Shown one piece after another: positions 25,954 through 32,890 of a stretch of 44,071 nt of DNA (the first letter of the stretch is position 1; every line of letters begins with the position of its first letter). The translations under genes and the position numbers were made by a program. The notes under the pieces were generated by a model. It worked only from the letters and a program-made list of their open reading frames with translations. It was not told the origin of the DNA and made no database searches. The stretch spans positions 1-44,071 of the forward strand of contig JAFQLU010000082.1 of assembly GCA_017396465.1 (NCBI GenBank), read 5' to 3'. Origin of the DNA: Clostridia bacterium (GTDB lineage Bacteria; Bacillota; Clostridia; UBA1381; UBA9506).

Positions 25954-25974
25954 AAAGGAAAAGGGAGTGAAAAT

Positions 25975-28095
25975 ATGTCTTATATCGAAAACTGGATATG
26001 GCTTCCCGGAACGCTTTATCCCGAAAAGCAGACAACCAAATACAGTGCATTTCTTCCCGGCATGGAGGAAAGCTATGCGGTGGCGGAGTTTCAAAGAACA
26101 TACCGCTTTGGCAAGGTCGTGGAAAAGGCGTTGCTTCGTTTCAGCGGAGATACGGAGTTCTGCCTGGAATTAAACGGTAAGGTAATAGCAACGGGCCCTG
26201 CAACGGTAGAAGGAGACTTTGTCGGAAACGAAAAGCCGCGCCCGAATTTTTACGCCACGGAGCTTTCGGTTGCGCCGAACAGGGATACGTTGGCGTTTTA
26301 TGCCTTGGTGAAGCAGATGCCCGTCCGCATTTGTGAATACTCCATGGGACATGGCGGATTTATGCTGACCGGCGAAATTGTTTTTTCGGACGGTACAAAA
26401 ACCGTTATCTGCACCGATGAATCGTGGCAGGTGCGGTTAAACGGCGCATATACAAAGCCGTTTTACTATGATGGAAGAATTAAACCGGATGCGTATGTTT
26501 CTGCGGAGGTGGTACGAAATATCTGGAAAACCACCACAGCACCGCTTGCGGTGCGCACGGAACAGGAGTTGATTCCCGAAGGGGAGTATTCCATCGTGCT
26601 TGCGTCAGGTGAAAAACGGGAAACAGAGTTAGAGCTTCCCATGATTTACGCCGGATTTCTTCATGTTGTAGCCGAAACCGAAGAAGAGCTGGAAGCAGAA
26701 ATCGTTTCCGTGGAAACTGTTCGAGAAAGAATCTGCGAAACCTTTGTTTTTTCGGGGTATACGGATTACCGTAGTCTTCAGCTTCACAGTGCAGGCAAGC
26801 TTATCGTGCGGGCGAAAAACAATGGAGAAAAGTCTGCAAAGCTTACGGTGACCTTTATCGAAACCCACTATCCCATTTTGCAAGAGGCAAAAACGGTGAC
26901 AAGCGATGAAGAGCTCAATCAGCTTCTTTCAGTGAGTGCCCATGCGTTAAAAATCTGCCGCCAGCTGCATCATTTAGACAGTCCGGCGCATGTGGAGCCT
27001 CTGGCTTGTACGGGAGATTATTATATCGAAACCTTAATGAATCTGTTTGCTTATGGTGACATGAGCCTTTCGGCGTTTGATGTGCAAAGAACGGCAGAAC
27101 TGCTTCGCCACAACGACGGACGGATGTTCCACACCACCTACAGTTTAATTTGGGTGCGGATGCTCTATGACGTATATATGATAACGGGAAACAAGTCTTT
27201 GCTGAAAAAATGCGAGGATGCGCTCGTGCTGCTTCTCAATCGGTTTGAAACCTATATCGGTGAAAACGGTCTCATCGAAACACCGCCTGATTTTATGTTT
27301 GTGGATTGGATTTATATAGACGGTCTTTCCATGCACCATCCGCCGAAAGCACTGGGGCAAACGGTTTTAAACCTGTTCTATTTTTCGGCACTGGGGTATG
27401 CGGCGAAGGTGTTTGAACAGTTAGGTGAGCCTGCAATGGCATCGGATTGTCTGGTAAAACAGAAAAAACTGCAGATGTCGGTGAATACGCTTCTGTACGA
27501 TGCGGAAAAAGGCTTGTATTTTGAAGGACTCAATACCAAAACGCCGGAAGACCTTTTATATGAATATATGCCGCAGAATGTGGAAAAACGGTATTATCTG
27601 CCTCAGTCTAATATCCTGGCGGCATATGTAGGAATCTGCGACCGGGATACAGCCTGCAAGCTGATTGATAAGGTGATGTCGGGGGCGTGCAATGGAGATT
27701 ATCAGCCTTATTTTGCTCACTTCCTCATGGAAGCTATTTTTGAAAACGGCATGCGGGAAACGTATACTTTAAAAGAACTGGAAAAGTGGAAACCGTCGAT
27801 AAAAGAATGCTCTAAAGGCTTGGTGGAAGGTTTCCATGCGCCGGAGCCTACCTACCAATTTGACCACAGCCACGCATGGGCAGGTACACCGCTTTATTCC
27901 TTGCCGCGCGCTCTTTTGGGGCTTCGCATTTTAAAGCCGGGTATGAAAGAGCTTTCTTTATCCCCGTCCCTTTTGGGATTGGAGTATGCAAAAGTAGAGC
28001 TTACCACGCCTTACGGTATGGTGGTATGCGAATGGGACGAGCAAGGTGCGCCGCATATTACCCATCCGGAAGAAATTAAAATACATATGAAATAA
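25975..28095 (+). CDS. Alpha-L-rhamnosidase-like glycoside hydrolase (GH78 type)
   Basis: A 706-aa cytoplasmic protein. N-terminal beta-sandwich domains (about 1-310) include 'AVAEFQRTYRFGK...ALLRFSGDTEFCLELNGKVI', typical of GH78 accessory domains. An (alpha/alpha)6 barrel (about 325-640) carries 'EPLACTGDYYIETLMNLFAYGD', 'LIWVRMLYDVYMITGN' and 'DHSHAWAGTPLYSLPRALLG'. A C-terminal sandwich ends 'LSPSLLGLEYAKVELTTPYGMVVCEW'. The catalytic glutamates cannot be assigned surely; E in DYYIET sits where GH78 acid residues often lie. No signal peptide, so it would cut imported rhamnosides or a similar sugar. Single-gene unit with its own promoter and a bidirectional terminator. Confidence 0.8.
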   Translation: MSYIENWIWLPGTLYPEKQTTKYSAFLPGMEESYAVAEFQRTYRFGKVVEKALLRFSGDTEFCLELNGKVIATGPATVEGDFVGNEKPRPNFYATELSVAPNRDTLAFYALVKQMPVRICEYSMGHGGFMLTGEIVFSDGTKTVICTDESWQVRLNGAYTKPFYYDGRIKPDAYVSAEVVRNIWKTTTAPLAVRTEQELIPEGEYSIVLASGEKRETELELPMIYAGFLHVVAETEEELEAEIVSVETVRERICETFVFSGYTDYRSLQLHSAGKLIVRAKNNGEKSAKLTVTFIETHYPILQEAKTVTSDEELNQLLSVSAHALKICRQLHHLDSPAHVEPLACTGDYYIETLMNLFAYGDMSLSAFDVQRTAELLRHNDGRMFHTTYSLIWVRMLYDVYMITGNKSLLKKCEDALVLLLNRFETYIGENGLIETPPDFMFVDWIYIDGLSMHHPPKALGQTVLNLFYFSALGYAAKVFEQLGEPAMASDCLVKQKKLQMSVNTLLYDAEKGLYFEGLNTKTPEDLLYEYMPQNVEKRYYLPQSNILAAYVGICDRDTACKLIDKVMSGACNGDYQPYFAHFLMEAIFENGMRETYTLKELEKWKPSIKECSKGLVEGFHAPEPTYQFDHSHAWAGTPLYSLPRALLGLRILKPGMKELSLSPSLLGLEYAKVELTTPYGMVVCEWDEQGAPHITHPEEIKIHMK

Positions 28096-28128
28096 CAAAA
28101 AGGTTGAGCAAAAAGCTCAACCTTTTTG
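28096..28128. terminator. Bidirectional intrinsic terminator
   Basis: A perfect 14-bp stem (28096-28109 with 28115-28128) with A and T runs at its base. It lies between genes ending at 28095 (+) and 28141 (-). Confidence 0.92.
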
Positions 28129-28140
28129 AGTTATATAAAT

Positions 28141-28995
28141 TTATCGGATGTCTTCCACCACAGTTTCTGGCGACTCTAACAGCTGCTCGGGATGCTCGCA
28201 GATGCGCTTAAGCATTTTAAAGGCAGTTGCGTAGTAATGACCGTCGCAAATGCGCTCGTCGCACATTAAGGTAAAGTCCATCACGCGCTTTTTTTCTACC
28301 TCGCCGTGTTTATTTACGCTGTATTCCGTCCGCTTGGCGCCGATGGCAACGAAGATGGGCAGGTTGCCGAAGTTATACAAATGATGATAGATGGGTGGAA
28401 TGCCTAAAGAGCCCATGTTGGTAAGAAACATGGAACCGTGGAACGGGCTGAGCTTGGTTAAAAAGCGGGGGAGCAGACCGAAATAGTCTAACAGCTTTAA
28501 AAACCAAACTACGAATTTTAATAACACATTGGGAAGCTTCATCAGGATTCTTGCGGCGGTGTCCATATTATTATGGTCGCCTTCCTGGCGATTCAGCTCA
28601 AGCTCTTTTGCCAGATTATTATAAATATCCTTTAAGGTGTCTTCCGGTTTGGCATAAAGCTTAACCACCGTTTCCGGTGCGTTCAAAGCCATTTCCTTTT
28701 TAATGGTCAAACAGATTTCAATACCGTTTCTGGCATACACGCGCTGACCACGGATGAATCGGTTCATACCCGGAAGACGGGAGACTACGCGAACGTAAGA
28801 CGCCATAATGATATGCATCATACCAAGACCTGCCATGCCTTCGTCGCGCATTTTGCGGATGAAAGGCTCGCATTTTCCAATATCAATAGTTGCAGTAAAG
28901 GAATTGGAGGAACCACTTCTTGTGGGCATAATAAAGGGGGCAACGGCATCCATGGGGCTGCCGGTTTTGATTTTTCTGCCTTCTTTTTGTCTCAT
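28141..28995 (-). CDS. 2-oxoacid dehydrogenase E2-like acyltransferase domain protein, atypical active site
   Basis: A 284-aa protein resembling only the catalytic domain of E2 acyltransferases (chloramphenicol-acetyltransferase fold). It has 'TATIDIGKCEPFIRKMRDEG', 'FHGSMFLTNMGSLGIPPIYHHLYNFGNLPIFVAIG', and the C-terminal block FTLMCDERICDGHYYATAF. That block normally reads DHRxxDG; here the catalytic histidine is glutamate (DERICDG) while the aspartate is kept. No lipoyl or E1/E3-binding domain and no dehydrogenase genes nearby. It is likely a divergent acyltransferase or a non-catalytic relative. The ATG at 28995 follows AGAGGT. It is a single-gene minus-strand unit. Confidence 0.75.
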   Translation of the reverse strand: MRQKEGRKIKTGSPMDAVAPFIMPTRSGSSNSFTATIDIGKCEPFIRKMRDEGMAGLGMMHIIMASYVRVVSRLPGMNRFIRGQRVYARNGIEICLTIKKEMALNAPETVVKLYAKPEDTLKDIYNNLAKELELNRQEGDHNNMDTAARILMKLPNVLLKFVVWFLKLLDYFGLLPRFLTKLSPFHGSMFLTNMGSLGIPPIYHHLYNFGNLPIFVAIGAKRTEYSVNKHGEVEKKRVMDFTLMCDERICDGHYYATAFKMLKRICEHPEQLLESPETVVEDIR

Positions 28996-29101
28996 CTGTG
29001 TACCTCTTGCTTTCTTTTTTTTACAATTATTTACATTTTATCATACTTTCCGACAAAAAACAAGAGGAAAAACCTGGAGAGTGCTTTTTTGACCCAAAAC
29101 G

Positions 29102-29140
29102 AAAGAATCGAAAGAAAATCGAAAGAAAATCGAAAGAAAA
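29102..29140 (+). repeat. Short tandem repeat CGAAAGAAAAT upstream of the aminotransferase promoter
   Basis: Four copies of CGAAAGAA-type units in about 39 bp with 9-11-bp periods, ending 4 bp before the -35 box. It may act as an UP element or a regulator site. Confidence 0.6.
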
Positions 29141-29143
29141 GTA

Positions 29144-29171
29144 TTGACTTTTTTGAAATTTGTTGTATAAT
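29144..29171 (+). promoter_or_regulatory. Promoter of the aminotransferase gene
   Basis: TTGACT at 29144-29149, 16 bp, TATAAT at 29166-29171, preceded by the repeat cluster. Confidence 0.8.
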
Positions 29172-29238
29172 GGTATTGTAAGAAATTGTGTGCCCAAAAA
29201 AGTGCACAAAAAATAAGATAAGAAATGAGGGTTTTACA

Positions 29239-30609
29239 ATGAGCAAAAACTGGGCAAGTGTAGATTTAAACACCGTTCCCAATATGGTATCCGCGACCGT
29301 TCCCGGTCCAAAATCCGTGGAATACCACGAAAGATGTGCAAAGTACATGAAAGGCTATTCCAGCCAGGTAAAGCTGTTCCCCGTAACATTTGAAAGCGGT
29401 TACGGTTATACATTAACCGACGTGGACGGCAACAAATACTTAGACTTTTCTTCCGGTATCTATGTAACCGGATTAGGTCATTGCCATCCGAAAATCAGTG
29501 AAGCTGTTGCAGAGCAGGCTAAAAAGCTGATGAACTGCCATGACTTTACCACAAAGGTAAAGATGGAATTGGTTGAAAAGCTGCATGAAATCACCGGCGG
29601 CAGATTCGGCGGTTTCCAGTTCTACGATTCCGGTACCACAGCTGTGGAAGCAGGTCTGCGTTGTGCAAGAGCTGCAACAGGCAAGCAGGAATTCATTTCC
29701 TTCTGGAGAGACTTCCACGGTAAGACTTACGGCGCAAATTCCTGTGCTGTTGTAGGCCCCGACACCCATATGAGAGCACCCGGCTTCATGCTGGCTCCCA
29801 GACCCAATCCGTATCGTGACTTCTTTGGCAGAACGCCTGAAGAAGCTTGGAAAGATTCTTCTCCCTACATCAGAATGATTGAGGGTATTTTAGATAATCA
29901 GTGCGCAAACGGCGGCAAAAATGTTGCGGCAATCGTATTAGAACCCGTTCAGGGTTGGGGCGGCTCCATCATTCCTCCCGACGATTTCCTGCCCGCACTG
30001 CGTGAACTGTGTGACAAACGCGATATTCTGTTGTTTGCTGACGAAGTTCTCAACTGTATGGCAAGAACCGGTTCCTGGCTTGCTATGGATCATTGGGATG
30101 TTACTGCTGATATTACCACACTGGGTAAGGGCTTTGGTAACGGTTTCACTGTAACCGCTCTGGCAGTTTCCGAGGAATTAGCTCCTGCAATCGAAAAGAT
30201 TTCCGCTTCCTCCAGCTACGGCGGCAACCCCATGGCTTGCGTTGCGGCGCTTGAATCCATTAAGGTTATCGAAGTAGAAAACCTGAACGAACGTTCCAAG
30301 CACTTAGGCGAAATCATGCTGAAGAGAATGCAGAAGATGATGGAAGCACATCCCATTATCGGCGATGTTCGTGCAATTGGCTGTCTGCAGGCGATCGAAG
30401 TCGTAAAAGACAGAGAAACCAAAGAACCTTTCGCAGAAGCAGGTACCATGATTTACCAGAAAGCTTTCGAAAAAGGTCTGGCTTGGGTTCCCTCCGGTCA
30501 CATCCTGCGTATGTCTCCTCCCATGATTTTAGACGATGAAGCGGCTCTGAAGGGTCTCGACATCATCGAAGAGGCAGTGGCAGAAACAGAAAAACATTTC
30601 GGTTATTAA
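29239..30609 (+). CDS. Class III PLP-dependent aminotransferase
   Basis: A 456-aa pyridoxal-phosphate enzyme of the class III (ornithine/4-aminobutyrate) type. PLP contacts: D268 in LLFADEV, the Schiff-base lysine K297 in TTLGKGFGNGF, and 'FYDSGTTAVEAGLRCARAATGK' upstream. 'YLDFSSGIYVTGLGHCHPKI' and 'SSYGGNPMACVAALESI' are also family motifs. The substrate could be ornithine, 4-aminobutyrate, beta-alanine or a similar omega-amino compound; sequence alone does not decide. The ATG at 29239 follows GAGGG; an upstream frame to 29188 has no site. The structured element, copy B, begins 12 nt after its stop. Confidence 0.92.
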   Translation: MSKNWASVDLNTVPNMVSATVPGPKSVEYHERCAKYMKGYSSQVKLFPVTFESGYGYTLTDVDGNKYLDFSSGIYVTGLGHCHPKISEAVAEQAKKLMNCHDFTTKVKMELVEKLHEITGGRFGGFQFYDSGTTAVEAGLRCARAATGKQEFISFWRDFHGKTYGANSCAVVGPDTHMRAPGFMLAPRPNPYRDFFGRTPEEAWKDSSPYIRMIEGILDNQCANGGKNVAAIVLEPVQGWGGSIIPPDDFLPALRELCDKRDILLFADEVLNCMARTGSWLAMDHWDVTADITTLGKGFGNGFTVTALAVSEELAPAIEKISASSSYGGNPMACVAALESIKVIEVENLNERSKHLGEIMLKRMQKMMEAHPIIGDVRAIGCLQAIEVVKDRETKEPFAEAGTMIYQKAFEKGLAWVPSGHILRMSPPMILDDEAALKGLDIIEEAVAETEKHFGY

Positions 30610-30620
30610 GATGCGGCGTC

Positions 30621-30817
30621 AAAAATAGCATAGACCGTGCAAAACAAAAAAAGCCAAAGCTTTTGTTTTGTGTGTAATACGAAGAAGAACATCTTTCGGT
30701 AGAAATTTGCTTTGCAAATTTCTTTAGATGAAGGTTTTGTACTTTGCGAGAACATCACCTCTCGCTGTACCGTATGTACAGCTTCGGGATTCTGTTCTCA
30801 CAATCTATACCTTTTTT
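30621..30817. ncRNA. Structured intergenic element, copy B (unknown RNA family)
   Basis: Same architecture as copy A at 11278-11415. Outer ATAGA/TCTAT (30630-30634, 30804-30808); hairpin CAAAACAAAA/TTTTGTTTTG (30640-30649, 30661-30670); GAGAACA/TGTTCTC (30748-30754, 30793-30799) enclosing CTGTAC/GTACAG (30765-30770, 30776-30781). An extra hairpin, AGAAATTTGC/GCAAATTTCT (30701-30710, 30714-30723), is inserted. Conserved blocks: AGACCGT 30632-30638, TCACC 30755-30759, TCGCTGTA 30762-30769, CTTCGGG 30782-30788 and TTCTGTT 30790-30796. Stem bases differ from copy A in a paired way. The strand is undecided. Confidence 0.6.
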
Positions 30818-30847
30818 ATCCGCCTTGTCCGGGTGAAACTATAAAAA

Positions 30848-30882
30848 GAAAGAGGGCTGTTGCTATGGCGGCAGCCCTTCTT
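30848..30882 (+). terminator. Hairpin upstream of the third Gfo/Idh/MocA gene
   Basis: GGGCTG (about 30854-30859) pairs with CAGCCC (about 30872-30877), with AAAGA/TCTTT around it. It lies just before the ribosome binding site of the gene at 30902, so it may be a weak terminator or a translation-control hairpin. No clear promoter was seen between it and the gene. Confidence 0.4.
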
Positions 30883-30901
30883 TGAAATGAAGGAGAACAT
30901 T

Positions 30902-32035
30902 ATGAAAACAGTAAGATTCGGTCTCATCGGCTGTGGCCTGATGGCAAGAGAATTTGCTTCTGCCGCTGCACGCTGGTGTCATTTAACAGACGATATTCCC
31001 AAGCCTGAAATCGTGGGTATTTGCTCCGTTGTTCCCAAGGAAATGGAATGGTTTCAGAAGAATTTTCCCGAAATCAAGTATGCGGTAGCTGATTATAAAG
31101 AACTTCTGGAAAAAGACGATATCGATGCCATTTACTGCGCGGTGCCTCACAATCTGCATGAGCAGTTCTATATTGATATCATCAAAAGCGGCAAAGCACT
31201 TCTGGGCGAAAAACCCTTTGGTATTGATAAAAAAGCCAACGAAAACATCTTAAAGGTATTAAAAGAAAACCCTGATGTGTTTGTTCGTTGCTGCAGTGAG
31301 TTCCCCTACTATCCTGCCATGCAGACCATGATTAACTGGTATAAAGAAGGCAAGTTCGGTAAAGTTTTAGAAATTCATTGCGGATTCAACCATTGCAGTG
31401 ATATGGATGTGAACAAGCCCATCAACTGGAAACGTATGGTGAAATTCAACGGTGAATACGGATGCTTAGGTGATTTAGGTATTCACACACAGCATGTTCC
31501 GTTCCGTTTAGGCTTTAAGCCGGAAACCGTTCGTGCTCACTTCAGCAACATCATCAAAGAACGTCCCGACGGCAAGGGCGGCACCGCAGTTTGCGATACA
31601 TTTGATAACTGCACCATCTTTTGTACCACACGCAATCAGGACGGGGACGAAATTCCCATGACCTTTGAAACCAAGCGTATGTGCCCCGGTTCTACAAACA
31701 GATGGTTCTTTGAAATTTACGGCATGGATTGCAGTGCAAGATTTTCCAGCGACGATGCCAACGCATTCTATTATACCTCTTCCTGGGGCAAAGAGCAGTC
31801 CTGGAACCGCATTATTATTGGTTACAAGCCTATGCTCCCCACCATCACAGGTCCTATTTTTGAGTTTGGCTTCGCCGATGCCATTCAGCAGCAGATTGCG
31901 GCATTTATGTTGGAATACTCCGGCGTAGAGGTTCCCTTTGGTCTCTTCACACCGGAAGAAACCGCTCTGTCTCACACATTGGCAACAGCGGCTCTTAAGT
32001 CGTTCTACAATAAAACAGTTGAAGTGATTGACTGA
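30902..32035 (+). CDS. Gfo/Idh/MocA family oxidoreductase (dihydrodiol dehydrogenase-like)
   Basis: A 377-aa enzyme with Rossmann motif FGLIGCGLMAREFA at the N-terminus and the canonical 'GKALLGEKPFGIDKKANENI' (EKP), so unlike the two other family members here its catalytic lysine motif is intact. 'IDAIYCAVPHNLHEQFYIDII' precedes it. The substrate domain has 'NWKRMVKFNGEYGCLGDLGIHTQHVPFRLG', with the DxGxH residues of this family. The likely role is NAD(P)-linked oxidation or reduction of a sugar or cyclitol. The start is ATG 30902 after AAGGAG. A strong terminator follows. Confidence 0.9.
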   Translation: MKTVRFGLIGCGLMAREFASAAARWCHLTDDIPKPEIVGICSVVPKEMEWFQKNFPEIKYAVADYKELLEKDDIDAIYCAVPHNLHEQFYIDIIKSGKALLGEKPFGIDKKANENILKVLKENPDVFVRCCSEFPYYPAMQTMINWYKEGKFGKVLEIHCGFNHCSDMDVNKPINWKRMVKFNGEYGCLGDLGIHTQHVPFRLGFKPETVRAHFSNIIKERPDGKGGTAVCDTFDNCTIFCTTRNQDGDEIPMTFETKRMCPGSTNRWFFEIYGMDCSARFSSDDANAFYYTSSWGKEQSWNRIIIGYKPMLPTITGPIFEFGFADAIQQQIAAFMLEYSGVEVPFGLFTPEETALSHTLATAALKSFYNKTVEVID

Positions 32036-32041
32036 TTCACT

Positions 32042-32077
32042 CAACCGCAAGGCGAAAGCTTTGCGGTTGTTTTTTTT
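32042..32077 (+). terminator. Intrinsic terminator
   Basis: Stem CAACCGCAA/TTGCGGTTG (32042-32050, 32061-32069) followed by TTTTTTTT. Confidence 0.92.
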
Positions 32078-32078
32078 G

Positions 32079-32107
32079 TTGCATAAAACAAAATTTTATG
32101 GTATACT
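32079..32107 (+). promoter_or_regulatory. Promoter of the histidine phosphatase gene
   Basis: TTGCAT at 32079-32084, 17 bp, TATACT at 32102-32107 (extended TATGG). Confidence 0.65.
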
Positions 32108-32134
32108 GTAAAAAAACGGAGAGGAGCAAAACAA

Positions 32135-32845
32135 ATGATTTTTTACTATATCAGACACGGAGATCCGATTTATGATCCTGACTCTTTGACGCCATTAGGA
32201 CGCCGCCAGGCAGAAGCCGCAGGAAAAAGGCTTTCTGTGTTCGGGGTGGACAAAATTTACGCATCGTCTTCCACACGCGCCATTCAGACATCGCAGCCCA
32301 CCTGCGAAATGCTGAAAAAAGAAGCGGAAATTTTAGACTTCTGCAATGAAGGACACGCATGGCAGGAGTTTTCGACGATTGATGAAGAAGGTAACCGTAC
32401 ATGGCTGTTTCACCACGGTGAAACCAGAAAGCTTTTTGCGGAAAAAGAAGTGCGGGATTTAGGACACAGATGGACTAAGCACCCGAAATTTACGGAGCAT
32501 CAGAAGGGAATCGACCGCATCCGCAAGGAATCGGATGCATTGTTTCTGTCTTTGGGCTATGAGCATATTCCCGAAACGGGAAAATATAAAGTGATAAACG
32601 GAAACGATCAGCGTGTGGCGTTGTTTGCCCATCAGGGATTCGGTCTGGCGTTTTTAAGCTGTGTATTAGATATTCCATATCCCCAGTTCACCCTGCATTT
32701 TGATATGTGCCATTCCGGCATCACGGCGATTGATTTTCACGAAGAGGACGGCTTTGCTTATCCGCGTGTGATGATGCTCTCATCTGATGCACATCTGTAT
32801 AAAGAAGGCTTACCTTTAAACTACAATCACGAAAAAAGAGTATAA
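32135..32845 (+). CDS. Histidine phosphatase family protein (phosphoglycerate mutase-like)
   Basis: A 236-aa cytoplasmic protein with the RHG active-site motif at residues 7-9 (IRHGDP, phospho-accepting H8), 'LTPLGRRQAEAAGKRL' and 'IYASSSTRAIQTSQPTCEML', which is the second conserved arginine region. The second catalytic histidine is in LFAHQGFG. This superfamily removes phosphate from sugar phosphates or other small molecules, or moves it in mutases. An insert of about 60 residues in the middle (FSTIDEEGNRTWLFHHGE...) is longer than in simple phosphatases. GGAGAGGAG precedes the ATG. Single-gene unit closed by a perfect palindromic terminator. Confidence 0.88.
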   Translation: MIFYYIRHGDPIYDPDSLTPLGRRQAEAAGKRLSVFGVDKIYASSSTRAIQTSQPTCEMLKKEAEILDFCNEGHAWQEFSTIDEEGNRTWLFHHGETRKLFAEKEVRDLGHRWTKHPKFTEHQKGIDRIRKESDALFLSLGYEHIPETGKYKVINGNDQRVALFAHQGFGLAFLSCVLDIPYPQFTLHFDMCHSGITAIDFHEEDGFAYPRVMMLSSDAHLYKEGLPLNYNHEKRV

Positions 32846-32850
32846 ACATG

Positions 32851-32882
32851 AAAGAACGCAGAAGATATCTTCTGCGTTCTTT
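32851..32882. terminator. Bidirectional terminator, perfect 32-nt palindrome
   Basis: Positions 32851-32866 are the exact reverse complement of 32867-32882, with A and T runs at the ends. It separates convergent genes ending at 32845 and 32891. Confidence 0.9.
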
Positions 32883-32890
32883 TGTTATGC

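Noticed and set aside
29102-29140. A CRISPR array
   Set aside because: The units are 9-11 bp and adjacent, without spacers, and there are no cas genes.
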